From Halomonas nitroreducens (lineage in GTDB: Bacteria > Pseudomonadota > Gammaproteobacteria > Pseudomonadales > Halomonadaceae), in NCBI RefSeq assembly GCF_003966155.1, contig NZ_RXNS01000002.1, positions 62,001 to 126,000 on the forward strand: 64,000 nucleotides of DNA, in the 5' to 3' direction. Position numbers and translations under genes: made by a program. The notes under the pieces were generated by a model. The model was not told the origin of the DNA, did no database searches, and saw only the letters and a program-made list of their open reading frames with translations. Below, piece after piece: positions 45,008-55,222 of the stretch; position 1 is the first letter of the stretch, and every line of letters begins with the position of its first letter.

Positions 45008-47453
45008 TCTCGACCTGCCCCGCGACAAGACCCGGCGCAACCAGGGGGATGCGCCCCTGGCGCGGGAGACCGTCGACCCCCAGGGCGGCGCGGGCAGCTC
45101 CCGCGCCCACGAGAGCGCCGTCAAGCACGTCACCGGCCGGGCCGCCTACATCGACGACATCCCCAGTCCCGCCGATACCCTGCACGTGGCGCTGGGCCTG
45201 TCGCCGGTGGCCCACGGCCGGCTGACCCGCCTCGACCTCGACGCAGTGCGGGCCGCCCCCGGCGTGGTGGACGTGATCACCCTCACCGATGTGCCCGGCC
45301 ACACCGACATCGGCCCGGTCTTCCCCGGCGATCCGCTGTTCGCCGATGACGAGATCAGCTACGTCGGCCAGTGTCTGTTCGCCGTGGCCGCCAAGAGCCA
45401 CCGGGCCGCCCGGCTAGCGGCGCAGGCGGCGGTGGTCGAGATCGACGAGCAGCCGGCCTGCCTGGACCCGGTGGACGCCGCCGAGCGCGGCGACTTCGTG
45501 CGCCCCACCCACACCCACGAGCGCGGCGACTGGCAGCAGGCCCTGACTGACGCGCCCCACGTCCTCGAGGGCGAGCAGTTCGTCGGCGGCCAGGAGCACT
45601 TCTACCTGGAGGGCCAGGCCTGCCTGGTCCAGCCCACCGAGGACGAGGGGGTGATGGTCTACACCTCCAACCAGCACCCCAGCGAGACCCAGAAGCTGGT
45701 CGCCGAGGTGCTCGGCATCCCCTTCCACGCGGTGACCATGGAGATGCGCCGCATGGGCGGGGGCTTCGGCGGCAAGGAGACCCAGGCCTCGCCCTGGGCC
45801 TGCATCGCCGCCCTGCTTGCCCGGCGCACCGGCCGGGCCACCAGGATCCGCCTGCCCCGCGCCGAGGACAGCCGCGCCACCGGCAAGCGCCATCCCTTCC
45901 ACAACCGCTATCGGCTCGGCTTCGATGACCACGGCGTGCTGGCCGGCGGCGAGATCACCGTGATCGGCGACTGCGGCTACTCGCCGGATTTGTCCGACGC
46001 CATCGTCGATCGCGCCATGTTTCATGCCGACAACGCCTACTCGCTGGGCGCCGCCCGCGTCACCGGCCAGCGGGCCAGGACCCACAAGGCCTCGAACACC
46101 GCCTTCCGCGGCTTCGGCGGCCCCCAGGGCATGATGATCATCGAACGGGCCATGGACGACATCGCCCGGCACCTGGGCGAGGACCCGCTGACCATCCGCC
46201 AGCGCAACCTCTATCGCGAGAAGGACCCGGATGGCACGCCCCGCGACGTCACCCACTACGGCCAGCGGGTCGAGCAGCTCTCGCTGCTGCAGGACATCGT
46301 GTCGCAGCTCGAGGCCAGCAGCGACTACTGGGCGCGCCGTCGGGAAATCACCGCGTTCAACGCCCAGAGCCCGATCATCAAGAAGGGCCTGGCGCTGACC
46401 CCGGTGAAGTTCGGCATCTCCTTCACCGTTCAGCACCTCAACCAGGCCGGTGCACTGCTGCTCGTCTATACCGACGGCAGCGTGATGATCAACCACGGCG
46501 GCACCGAGATGGGCCAGGGCCTGCACACCAAGGTCTGCCAGGTGGTGGCCCGTGAGCTGGGCCTGGACCTGGAGCGCGTGCGCATCAGCGCCACCCGCAC
46601 CGACAAGGTGCCCAACACCTCGCCCACCGCCGCCTCCAGCGGCGCCGACCTCAACGGCCAGGCCGCCCGGGATGCCGCCAGCAAGCTGCGCGAGCGGCTG
46701 TTCGACTTCGCCGCCGCGCACTTCGACCGCGAGGCCGGCGGGCTCGACCGCGAGGCCATGCGCCTGGAGGACGGCCACCTGGTGGCCGGCATCGGCGAGG
46801 CCGAGACGCGCATCCCCTGGGGCGAGCTCGTCCAGGCGGCCTACATGGCCCGGGTCTCGCTCTCCGAGAAGGGCTTCTACGCCACCCCGCTGATCCACTA
46901 CGACCGCGCCACCGGGCGTGGCCGGCCCTTCTACTACTATGCCCACGGCGCCGCCGTGGCCGAGGTGGAGGTCGACACCCTGTCCGGCGAGTACCGGCTG
47001 AGCCGCGCCGACATCCTCCACGACGTCGGCGACTCCCTGAACCCGGCCATCGACATCGGCCAGATCGAGGGCGCCTTCATCCAGGGCATGGGCTGGCTGA
47101 CCAGCGAGGAACTCAAGTGGAACGACGCCGGCCAGCTGGTCTCCGATGGCCCGGCCACCTACAAGATCCCGGCCTTCGGTGACCTGCCGCCGACCTTCAA
47201 CGTCGACCTGCTGCAGGGGCATCCCAACTCCCAGGCCAGCATCTACCGCTCCAAGGCCGTGGGCGAGCCGCCGTTCATGCTCGGCATCTCGGTGTGGTCG
47301 GCGCTGCGCGATGCCCTGGCGAGCCTCGCCGACTACCGGGTGAGCCCGGCGCTGGATACTCCGGCCACCCCGGAGCGGGTGCTGATGGCCGCCGAGGCGC
47401 TGCGCCGGGCCGAGCCATCGCCCGCCGCGAGGCCCGACCATGCACCGGCCTGA
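44991..47453 (+). CDS. xdhB: Xanthine dehydrogenase molybdenum subunit
   Basis: An 820-residue molybdopterin subunit that oxidises hypoxanthine and xanthine to uric acid. Typical pieces are HESAVKHVTGRAAYIDD near the start, GGGFGGKETQASPWACI, TAFRGFGGPQGMMI and GTEMGQGLHTKVCQV; the conserved catalytic Glu region QIEGAFIQGMGW is near the end. It is full length (about 780-820), overlaps both xdhA and xdhC, and is therefore coupled to them. Confidence 0.95.
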
Positions 47454-48306
47454 GCCCTGGCATGCCGCCCTGGATCGCCTGCAGCGCGAAGCACGCCCCC
47501 ATGCGTTGGCCAGCGTCGTGGGGGTGGCAGGCTCCACGCCCCGGGAGCCCGGCGCCAAGATGGTGATTACCCCGGAGGCCGTCCACGACACCCTGGGCGG
47601 CGGCAGCTTCGAGCTGCAGGTCATCGAGGCGGCCCGGGAGGCCCTGGCGCGGGGCGAGGCCGGCACGCGACTGGAGGCCTTCCCCCTGGGCGGGCGCTCC
47701 GGCCAGTGCTGCGGCGGCTACGTGCACGTGCTGATCGAACTGTTCGCCGGCGCCGAGATGAGCGTGGCGCTGTTCGGCGCCGGCCACGTGGGCCAGGCGC
47801 TGGTCGAGGTGCTCGCGCCGCTGCCCTGGCGGGTGCTGTGGTTCGACAGCCGCGAGGACGCCTTTCCGGCCCGGGGCGCCGAGGGCGAGCGCGTGCACCG
47901 CCGGCGCATCGTGCCGGGCGCCGGGGGCCCCCGGGTCGAGGATGCCGTGGACAGCCTGCCCGCGGGCTGCCATGCCCTGGTGATGACCCATGACCACGCC
48001 GAGGACCGGGCCCTGGTCGATGCCCTGCTGCGCCGCGGCGACTGCGCCTCCCTCGGCCTGATCGGCTCGCAGAGCAAGTGGGCGAGCTTTCGCCGCCGGC
48101 TCGGCGATGCCGGCCACGACGCGGCGGCCCTGGACAGCGTGCGCTGTCCCATCGGCGTCCCGGGCGCCGCCGGCAAGCGCCCCTACGAGATCGCCCTGGC
48201 CGTGGCCGCGGAGCTGCTGACCCTCAAGCCCGAGAGCGAGCGCCAGGATCGCCGCGGTGTGTCCCCCGAGACCCTGCGCGAGACCTTTTCCCCTACACGC
48301 GACTGA
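47440..48306 (+). CDS. xdhC: XdhC molybdenum cofactor insertion and sulfuration chaperone
   Basis: A 288-residue XdhC. The N-terminal XdhC_CoxI domain includes VVGVAGSTPREPGAKMVI and SGQCCGGYVHVLIELFAG; the C-terminal Rossmann-fold domain begins SVALFGAGHVGQALVEVL. It binds the molybdenum cofactor and delivers the sulfurated form to XdhB. Overlap with xdhB is 14 bp. It is needed for active enzyme, not for the catalysis itself. Confidence 0.93.
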   Translation: MHRPEPWHAALDRLQREARPHALASVVGVAGSTPREPGAKMVITPEAVHDTLGGGSFELQVIEAAREALARGEAGTRLEAFPLGGRSGQCCGGYVHVLIELFAGAEMSVALFGAGHVGQALVEVLAPLPWRVLWFDSREDAFPARGAEGERVHRRRIVPGAGGPRVEDAVDSLPAGCHALVMTHDHAEDRALVDALLRRGDCASLGLIGSQSKWASFRRRLGDAGHDAAALDSVRCPIGVPGAAGKRPYEIALAVAAELLTLKPESERQDRRGVSPETLRETFSPTRD

Positions 48307-48341
48307 GCGCCGGCAGCGACCGGCGCCCATCGGAGAGACTG

Positions 48342-49700
48342 ATGACCGATCCACGTTCCCATATGCGCGTCCTGCGTGGCCCTCTGCTGAGCTTCGACGC
48401 CGATCCCGGCGATGGCGACACCGCGGTGCCGGACAGCGTGCGCTACCTGGAGGACGGCGCCCTCTGGCTGGTCGACGGCCATATCCGCGCCGTCGCCGAC
48501 TACGCCGCCCTGGCGCCCCACCTGCCGGCGGACATCGAGATGGTGGACTATTCGGGCAAGCTGATGCTGCCGGGGTTCATCGACAGCCACGTGCACTATG
48601 CGCAGCTCGACATCATGGCCTCCTACGGTCGCCAGCTGCTCGACTGGCTCAACGACTACACCTTTCCCGAGGAGTGCCGCTTCGCCGAGCGCGTCCATGC
48701 CGAGGCCGTGGCCGAGGCCTTCCTCGACGAGTCGCTGCGGGTCGGTACCACCACCGCCCAGGTGTTCTGCACCTCCCACCCGGGCTCGGTGGATGCCTTC
48801 TTCACCGCCGCCAAGCGCCGCGGTCTGCGCATGCTGGCCGGCAAGGTGCTGATGGACCGCCACGCCCCCGAGGCCCTGGTGGACGACACCCTGGGCGGGC
48901 TCGCCGACAGCGAACGGCTGATCGGCGACTGGCACGGCAAGGGGCGCCTGGGCTACAGCCTGACGCCGCGCTTCGCCCCCACCTCGAGCCGCGAGCAGCT
49001 CGAGGCCACCGGCGCCGTCCTGCGCAATGCCCCCGACCTGCACCTGCAGACGCACCTGTCCGAGAACCCGGGCGAGATCGCCTGGGTCGCCGAGCTGTTC
49101 CCGGAATGCGAGGACTACCTGGCGGTCTACGAGCGCTACGGGCTGGTGGGCCCGCGCAGCACCTTCGCCCATGGCATCCACCTGGACCAGGGGATGCGCC
49201 AGCGGCTGGCCGGTGCCGGCGCCAATATCGCCTTCTGCCCTACCTCCAACCTCTTTCTGGGCAGCGGGCTGTTCGACCGCCAGGCCTGCCGGGAAGCGGG
49301 GCTTGCCACCAGCCTGGCCAGCGACGTGGGCGGCGGCACCGACCTCTCGGGCCTGGCCACCCTCAAGGCCGCCTACCAGGTCGGCCAGCTGCTCGGCCAG
49401 CCGCTGACCGCCTGGCAGGGCTTCTACCGCCTGACCCTGGGCAATGCCCGGGCATTGCACCTGGACGGCCAGGTCGGCCGGCTGCGCGAGGGGGGCGAGG
49501 CCGACATCGTGGTCCTCGACCCCGAGGCCACCCCGCTGCTGGCCCGGCGCACCGCTCATTGCAGGACCCTGGCCGAGCGCCTGTTCGCGCTGATGATGCT
49601 CGGCGACGACCGGGCCGTATTGGCCACCTGGGCGGACGGCCGCTGCGTGCATCACCGTGACGCCCGGATGGCGGAGGCGACGACCCCCGTCGACGCCTGA
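48342..49700 (+). CDS. guaD: Guanine deaminase
   Basis: A 452-residue amidohydrolase that converts guanine to xanthine, the substrate of the xanthine dehydrogenase encoded just before it. Zinc-binding motif GFIDSHVHYAQLDIMASYGR, the guanine-deaminase-specific WLNDYTFPEE, TTAQVFCTSH, LQTHLSENPGEI, FAHGIHLD and SDVGGGTDLS are present. The ATG at 48342 has GGAGAG six bases upstream; the frame extending to 48078 lies in the xdhC gene. An intrinsic terminator follows. Confidence 0.95.
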   Translation: MTDPRSHMRVLRGPLLSFDADPGDGDTAVPDSVRYLEDGALWLVDGHIRAVADYAALAPHLPADIEMVDYSGKLMLPGFIDSHVHYAQLDIMASYGRQLLDWLNDYTFPEECRFAERVHAEAVAEAFLDESLRVGTTTAQVFCTSHPGSVDAFFTAAKRRGLRMLAGKVLMDRHAPEALVDDTLGGLADSERLIGDWHGKGRLGYSLTPRFAPTSSREQLEATGAVLRNAPDLHLQTHLSENPGEIAWVAELFPECEDYLAVYERYGLVGPRSTFAHGIHLDQGMRQRLAGAGANIAFCPTSNLFLGSGLFDRQACREAGLATSLASDVGGGTDLSGLATLKAAYQVGQLLGQPLTAWQGFYRLTLGNARALHLDGQVGRLREGGEADIVVLDPEATPLLARRTAHCRTLAERLFALMMLGDDRAVLATWADGRCVHHRDARMAEATTPVDA

Positions 49701-49728
49701 TCACCGAGCAAGATGGGGTGTAGACCTT

Positions 49729-49758
49729 GGGCGACCCGCGACGGGTCGCCCCTTTTTT
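49729..49758 (+). terminator. Rho-independent terminator of the xdh-guaD operon
   Basis: GGGCGACCCG / CGGGTCGCCC forms a 10-bp stem with a CGA loop (49729-49751), followed by CTTTTTT. It begins 28 bp after the guaD stop and is the best intrinsic terminator in the window. Confidence 0.9.
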
Positions 49759-49791
49759 ATGGCCGGTTATGGCCGGCCGTTGGCCGGGGGC

Positions 49792-50787
49792 TCAGCGACA
49801 GGCGGTGAGGCGGCGGCGCAGTTCGGTGCGCCGTGCCTCGGGCATGAAGGCCGCCTCGATGGCGTTGCCGGCGAGGTCGAGGAAGACCTCCCGGGACCAG
49901 CCGAAGGCCCGCCGACAGGCGAGGAAGTTGTCCAGCATGCCGCCGCCGAAGTAGGCGGGGTCGTCGGAGTTCAGCGTCAGGGTCAGCCCGGCCTCCAGCA
50001 GCCGCGGCAAGGGGTGGTCCTCCATGCGCTCGACCACCTTGAGGCGCAGGTTGGAGAGCGGGCAGACGGTGAGCACCATGGCCTCCTCGCGCAACCGCTC
50101 GACCAGGGTCGGGTCCTCCAGGCAGCGCACGCCATGGTCGATGCGGCACACCTCCAGGGCATCCAGCGCCTCGAGGATATAGTCGGGCGGCCCCTCCTCG
50201 CCGGCATGGGCGACCCGCGCCAGCCCCAGGGCCTTGGCGCGCTGGAACACCTCGCTGAACTTCGCCGGCGGGTTGCCGCGTTCGGCGCTGTCCAGGCCTA
50301 CGGCATCCAGGGTTTCCCAGTAGGGGGCGGCCTGCTCGAGCAGCGTCAGGGCCTCGTCGGCGGGCCGGTCGCGCAGGAAGGCCATGATCATCGCCGTGGA
50401 CAGGTCGAGCTCACGCTCGGCGCGGCGCCGGGCCCGTCCCAGCCCCTCCATCACCGTGGCCAGCGCCACGCCGCGGGCCAGGTGCGCCTGGGGATCGACG
50501 TGCATCTCCACGTGCACCACCCCCTCGTCGTGGGCCCGCCGGAAGTAGTCCATCGCCAGGTCCTCGAAGTCCCGGGCGGTGCGCAGCACGCTCATGCCCT
50601 GGTAGTAGAGGTCGAGGAAGGACTGCAGGTCGGTGAAGTCGTAGGCGGCGCGTATCGCCTCCACCGAGCCGTAGGGCAGCGACACGCCGTTGCGCTCGGC
50701 CAGCGCCATCATCAGTTCCGGCTCGAGTGTCCCCTCGATGTGCAGGTGGAGTTCGGCCTTGGGCAGGCGCTTGAGGAAATCCCGCAT
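49792..50787 (-). CDS. Adenine deaminase (adenosine deaminase-fold type)
   Basis: A 331-residue metal-dependent deaminase. The zinc site begins KAELHLHIEGTLEPELMMAL; the HIEGTLEPEL form, in place of HLDG, marks the bacterial adenine deaminase/ADE subgroup of the adenosine deaminase fold. Other elements are RVAHAGEEGPPDYI (catalytic Glu), CRIDHGVRCLED and LNSDDPAYFGG. It would turn adenine into hypoxanthine for xanthine dehydrogenase. It is convergent with guaD and separated from it by the terminator at 49729-49758. Confidence 0.9.
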   Translation of the reverse strand: MRDFLKRLPKAELHLHIEGTLEPELMMALAERNGVSLPYGSVEAIRAAYDFTDLQSFLDLYYQGMSVLRTARDFEDLAMDYFRRAHDEGVVHVEMHVDPQAHLARGVALATVMEGLGRARRRAERELDLSTAMIMAFLRDRPADEALTLLEQAAPYWETLDAVGLDSAERGNPPAKFSEVFQRAKALGLARVAHAGEEGPPDYILEALDALEVCRIDHGVRCLEDPTLVERLREEAMVLTVCPLSNLRLKVVERMEDHPLPRLLEAGLTLTLNSDDPAYFGGGMLDNFLACRRAFGWSREVFLDLAGNAIEAAFMPEARRTELRRRLTACR

Positions 50788-50813
50788 GGCTCACCTCGCA
50801 AAAGTCCTTTGCC

Positions 50814-52559
50814 CTATCCTGTAAGATTCCGCGCCCGGGCGCAAAGGGCGTGTGACGCCCCTTCGTCCAGCGCCAGATGGCGCGTCACCCCCGGTAGCAG
50901 TCCCCCGCCGACGGCGGGAGCGTGGGCCAGGTAGAGCACGCTGCGCCCTCGAAGCCAGGCGTCCAGGCGTCCGGCCAAGCGCTCTGCCAGGGCCCTATCC
51001 AGGCCCGCGAAGGGCTCGTCGAGGATCACCAGGCCCGGGTCACGCAGCAGCAGGCGGGCCAGCGACAGGCGCCGGGCCTGGCCGCCGGACAGCCGCCGCC
51101 CCCCCTCGCCCACCCGGGTGGCGAGCCCCCGGGGCAGGCCCTCGGCCCATTCGGCCAGCTCCACCACCGCCAGCACCTCCCATAGCCGCGCCTCCCCGGC
51201 CGAGGGATCGGCCAGGCGCAGGTTGGCGGCCAGGCTGTCGTCGAACAGCTCGGTGAGCTGGGTCAGGCAGGCCGTGCGCCGCCGCAGGTCGGCCTCGGCG
51301 ACCTCGGCGAGCGGCAGGCCGGCGAGCCGCACGCGGCCCGCGCTCGGCGCGAGCTGGCGCGTCAGCAGGGCCGCCACGCTCGACTTGCCGGTGCCCGAGG
51401 CGCCATACAGGGCCAGGCGCTCCCCCGGCGCCAGGACCAGGTCGAGTCCGTCGAGGGCCGGGGTCAGCGCCCCGGGATAACGCAGGCCGACCGCCTCCAG
51501 GGCGACTGCCAGTGGCCCCTCGGGCAGGGGCGCCGTGGCCGCGGCGGACGGCCGGCACCGGGTCGCCTCGAGGGCATTCAACCGCTCGGCGGCGGCCCGG
51601 GTGGCGCCGGCCTGGGTGAAGGCCGCAGGCAGTGCCGCCAGCGCCTCGTTCAGCGCCAGCACGGCCAGGGGCATCATCACCATCACCGGCCCGGACAGCA
51701 CACCGCCCTGCCAGGCCCTGGCGGCCAACCACAGGGCGGCGAGCCAGGTCGCCCCGGTGGCCAGCCCGGCCAGGGCGTTGCCCAGGGCCGCGGTGAGCCC
51801 CAACCGCCGGTGGTCGGCGGCGAGCCGCGCCTCGATGACCTCGAGTCGGCGACGATGCGCGGCCAGGCTGCCGTAGGCCTCGAGCTCGGCGAGGCCCTGG
51901 AGCTGCTCGATCACACGCCCGCGCAGACGCTCCAGCGCATCCACGCGGCGCCGGCTGGCGGCCAGGCCCAGCCGCGCCTGACCCAGGGTCAGCCACAGCC
52001 AGGCCAGGCCCAGCACGCCAGCCACTGTCGCTCCCACCGCGGGCAACCAGAGTGCCAGAAAGCCGGCCAGGGCGAGGATCGCCACCAGGGCCACCGCCGC
52101 CGGCGCCAGCAGGCGCAGGAAGAGGCTGTCCAGGGTATCGATATCGGCGGTCAGGCGGTTGAGCCAGTCGCTGGCGCGCCGCCGGGCCAGGTGGGCGGCA
52201 TCCAGGTCGGCGAGGACGGCGAACATCCCGGCGCGCAGGTCGGCCAGCAGGCGCAGCACGGTGTCATGGTTGTACAGGCGCTCCAGGTAGCGAGCCACGG
52301 TACGCGTCAGGGCGAAGGCACGGATGCCACCGCCGGGCACGTAGACGTCGAGAGTCGCGGCGCCCCCCGCGGCCAGGACCAGCCCGGCGAGCGCGGTGGC
52401 GGTAATGAACCAGCCCGACAGCGCCAAGAGCCCCAGGGCGGCCAGCAGGGCCAGGAGCATCAGGCCGGCTCCGGCCAGCAAGCGACGTCGATGCTGTCCC
52501 AGCAGGCGCAGCCAGGGCCCCAGGGTGGTCCACCATCCGGGGGGCGAGGGCTCAGCCAT
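50814..52559 (-). CDS. cydC: Thiol reductant ABC exporter subunit CydC
   Basis: A 581-residue ABC half-transporter. Six-helix membrane region (about 15-300), then the ATPase with Walker A LYGASGTGKSSVAALL, signature LSGGQARRLSLARLLL and Walker B GLVILDEPFAGLD. With CydD it exports glutathione and cysteine to the periplasm, which is needed for assembly of bd oxidase. It overlaps cydD by 8 bp and is the last gene of the operon. Its final residues (ALCARARNLTG) are not conserved. Confidence 0.93.
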   Translation of the reverse strand: MAEPSPPGWWTTLGPWLRLLGQHRRRLLAGAGLMLLALLAALGLLALSGWFITATALAGLVLAAGGAATLDVYVPGGGIRAFALTRTVARYLERLYNHDTVLRLLADLRAGMFAVLADLDAAHLARRRASDWLNRLTADIDTLDSLFLRLLAPAAVALVAILALAGFLALWLPAVGATVAGVLGLAWLWLTLGQARLGLAASRRRVDALERLRGRVIEQLQGLAELEAYGSLAAHRRRLEVIEARLAADHRRLGLTAALGNALAGLATGATWLAALWLAARAWQGGVLSGPVMVMMPLAVLALNEALAALPAAFTQAGATRAAAERLNALEATRCRPSAAATAPLPEGPLAVALEAVGLRYPGALTPALDGLDLVLAPGERLALYGASGTGKSSVAALLTRQLAPSAGRVRLAGLPLAEVAEADLRRRTACLTQLTELFDDSLAANLRLADPSAGEARLWEVLAVVELAEWAEGLPRGLATRVGEGGRRLSGGQARRLSLARLLLRDPGLVILDEPFAGLDRALAERLAGRLDAWLRGRSVLYLAHAPAVGGGLLPGVTRHLALDEGASHALCARARNLTG

Positions 52560-54234
52560 GGACCGCTCCCGCCTCGCGGCCCGCGTCCAGCCGCACCATG
52601 CGCTGGGCCAGCGCCAGCGGGGCCGGCTGGTGGCTGGCGATCACCAGGGTGCGCCCCTCAGCGGCCAGGGCGGCCAGCCCCGCCAGCACCCGGGCCTCGC
52701 TGGCCGCATCGAGGCTGGCGGTGGGCTCGTCGAGCAGCACCAGGGGGGCCGGCGAGAGGAAGACCCGGGCCAGGGCCAGGCGCTGGGCCTGGCCCCCGGA
52801 GAGCCCCACGCCACGCTCGCCGAGGGCGCTGTCGAGCCCGGCGGGCAAGGCGGCCAGCAGGTCGGCGAGCCCGGCCCGCGCGAGGGCGTGATGCAGGTCG
52901 GCTGCGTCGGCCTGCGGCGCGGCCAGGCGCAGGTTGTCGGCGAGACTGCCATGGATCAACAGCGGGCGCTGATCCATCCAGGCGAAGGCATGATCCGCCA
53001 CCACCCGCCGCGCGCCCTCGGTGGGCTCGGCGAACCCCGCCAGCAGCTGCAGCAGCGTCGACTTGCCGGCCCCGGAGGGGCCGCTCACCCCGACGATCTC
53101 GCCCCGGGCGAGGGTCAGGTCCAGGGGGCCCAGCACCCGCCCCCGCTCGGGGTGCGACACCGTCGCGCCCTCGAGTTCGACGAGCGAGTGCTCCCCGCGC
53201 GGCCCGTCCTGTGCGACGCCGGTACGGCGCGGCGTCGTCTCGAGCAGCGCCACCAGCCCCTCGGCGGCACCCAGCGCCGCGGCCCGATCGTGGTAATGCT
53301 GGGCGAGGCTGCGCAATGGCTGGAAGAATTCCGGGGCCAGCAGCAGCACCAGGAGCCCGCTGAACAGGGTCAGCTCGCCCGATGGGCCATAGTCGATATA
53401 GCCGAGCAGGCCGAAACCCACGTAGATGGCCACCATGGCGATGGCCACGGCGGCGAAGAACTCGAGGACCGCCGAGGACAGGAAGGCCAGGCGCAGGGTG
53501 CGCATGCTGCGCCGCCGGTAGTCGTCGGCGGCGGCGTGCACCTCCCGGGTGGCCATCCGGGTGTGGCCGAACAGCTGCAAGGTGGCGAGGCCGCGTACGC
53601 GATCGATGAAATGCCGCGACAGCCGCGAGACGGCGTCGAACTGCTCACGATTGAGCCGCTCCGCACCCATGCCGACCAGGGCCATGAACAACGGGATCAA
53701 CGGCGCGGCGAGCAACAGGAACACTGCCGCCAGCCAGTCCAGCCAGGCCACCACGGCGAGGATCAGCAGCGGCATGACCACGGCCAGCCGGCGCTGGGGC
53801 AGGAAGCGGGCCACATAACCGTCCAGGGCCTCGACCTGGTCCACGACCCGGTTGGCGAGGCTGGCCGTGTGCTGGCCGGCAATGCCCACGGGGCCCAGGC
53901 GCGCCAGGTGGTCGAGCAATTCCCCCCGGGCCCGGGTGCGCAGGCGCAGGCTGGCGGCGAGCCCGGCCGCGTCCTGGCCCCACTGGGCCAGGGCGCGCAG
54001 CGGCAGCAGCACCGCCAGCGCCGCAAAGCCCGGCAGCAGGGCCGGAAGCGATCTGCCATCCACCAGCAGGGCCGCCACCAGCCAGGCCAGCAGCGCCAGC
54101 TGGACAACGGTCAGGGCGCCGGCGACGAGCCCGGCAGCCACTGCCAGCGCCAGCCATCCGCGCTCGACGTGGGCCAGGCGCGCCAGCCAGGCGCGGGCGG
54201 TGCGCGCCTCGCTGGCCTCAGTGATAGCCCTCAC
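52552..54234 (-). CDS. cydD: Thiol reductant ABC exporter subunit CydD
   Basis: A 560-residue partner of CydC. Six-helix region and ATPase with SGPSGAGKSTLLQLLAG, LSGGQAQRLALARVFL and PLVLLDEPTASLD. It starts with GTG at 54234, inside the cydB reading frame (17-bp overlap), and is therefore translationally coupled to the oxidase subunits. There is no room for a cydX gene between cydB and cydD. Confidence 0.93.
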   Translation of the reverse strand: MRAITEASEARTARAWLARLAHVERGWLALAVAAGLVAGALTVVQLALLAWLVAALLVDGRSLPALLPGFAALAVLLPLRALAQWGQDAAGLAASLRLRTRARGELLDHLARLGPVGIAGQHTASLANRVVDQVEALDGYVARFLPQRRLAVVMPLLILAVVAWLDWLAAVFLLLAAPLIPLFMALVGMGAERLNREQFDAVSRLSRHFIDRVRGLATLQLFGHTRMATREVHAAADDYRRRSMRTLRLAFLSSAVLEFFAAVAIAMVAIYVGFGLLGYIDYGPSGELTLFSGLLVLLLAPEFFQPLRSLAQHYHDRAAALGAAEGLVALLETTPRRTGVAQDGPRGEHSLVELEGATVSHPERGRVLGPLDLTLARGEIVGVSGPSGAGKSTLLQLLAGFAEPTEGARRVVADHAFAWMDQRPLLIHGSLADNLRLAAPQADAADLHHALARAGLADLLAALPAGLDSALGERGVGLSGGQAQRLALARVFLSPAPLVLLDEPTASLDAASEARVLAGLAALAAEGRTLVIASHQPAPLALAQRMVRLDAGREAGAVHG

Positions 54235-55219
54235 CCTCCCGGACCTTGCCGCGGAAGACCCAGTAGGTCCAGGCGGTGTAGGCCAGCACGATGGGAATCA
54301 CGAAGAGCATGCCAAGCAGCAGGAACAACTGGGATTCCGGTGCCGAGGCGGCCTCCCAGAGGGTATGGTCCGGCGGCACGATCACCGGCCACTTGCTGAC
54401 CACCAGGCCCAGGTAGGTGAAGACGAACAGGCCCAGGGTGGCGATGAACGGCTGGCCCTCGCGACGCTCCTTCACGGTCCGCCACAGCCACACCGCGCTG
54501 CCCAGGGCCAGTGCCGGGAAGATCCAGATCAGGTGCAGCTGGCCGAACCAGCGCTCGCGCACGAAGTCGTCGACGAAGGGAGTCCAGACGCTGATGACGG
54601 CGAATACCACCAGCACCATCAGCAGCAGTTTCGGCGTCAACCGATAGGCCCAGTCCTGGAGGCGCCCCTCGGTCTTCATGATCAACCAGGTGGCGCCGAG
54701 CAGGGCGTAGCCGGCCATCAGCCCCAGGCCTGTGAGCACGGTGAAGGGCGACAGCCAGTCCAGCGGCCCGCCGACGTAGACGAAGTCCTCCACGGCGAAG
54801 CCCTGGATATAGGCGCCGACCACCACGCCCTGGGCAAAGGCGGCCACCGCCGAGCCCCAGCAGAAGGCGCGGTTCCACCAGCGACGGTGGCGATGGGACT
54901 TGAAGCGGAACTCGAAGGCGACCCCGCGAAAGATCAGCCCCGCCAGCATCAGGAAGACACCGATGTACAGTGCCGGCAGGAACACCGAGTAGACCAGCGG
55001 GAAGGCCGCCAGCAGGCCGGCACCGCCCAGCACCAGCCAGGTCTCGTTGCCGTCCCAGACCGGCGCCACCGAGTTCATCATCACGTCCCGGCTGCCCTCG
55101 TCCGGGGCGAAGGGGAAGAGGATCCCCACCCCCAGGTCGAAGCCATCCATCAGCACGTACATGATCACGCCGAAGCCGATGATGACGGCCCAGATCAGCG
55201 ACAGGTCGAACATCTCCAT
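54218..55219 (-). CDS. cydB: Cytochrome bd-type ubiquinol oxidase subunit II (CioB-like)
   Basis: A 333-residue membrane subunit, the size of CioB (E. coli CydB is 379). It has about eight helices with the family landmarks YVLMDGFDLGVGILFPF, MMNSVAPVWDGNETWLVLGG and FVFTYLGLVVSKWPVIVPP. It lacks the additional loops of the long CydB. The start is 3 bp beyond the cydA stop. It supports subunit I in quinol oxidation. Confidence 0.93.
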   Translation of the reverse strand: MEMFDLSLIWAVIIGFGVIMYVLMDGFDLGVGILFPFAPDEGSRDVMMNSVAPVWDGNETWLVLGGAGLLAAFPLVYSVFLPALYIGVFLMLAGLIFRGVAFEFRFKSHRHRRWWNRAFCWGSAVAAFAQGVVVGAYIQGFAVEDFVYVGGPLDWLSPFTVLTGLGLMAGYALLGATWLIMKTEGRLQDWAYRLTPKLLLMVLVVFAVISVWTPFVDDFVRERWFGQLHLIWIFPALALGSAVWLWRTVKERREGQPFIATLGLFVFTYLGLVVSKWPVIVPPDHTLWEAASAPESQLFLLLGMLFVIPIVLAYTAWTYWVFRGKVREGEGYH

Positions 55220-55222
55220 GGT

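Noticed and set aside
45414..47666. 750-codon open frame antisense to xdhB
   Set aside because: It is a mirror frame of a strongly coding GC-rich gene. Composition (Val/Gly/His/Gln-rich) and the lack of any domain or ribosome binding site mark it as an artefact.
54218..54234. Search for cydX between cydB and cydD
   Set aside because: The genes overlap by 17 bp, so there is no space for a small subunit gene.
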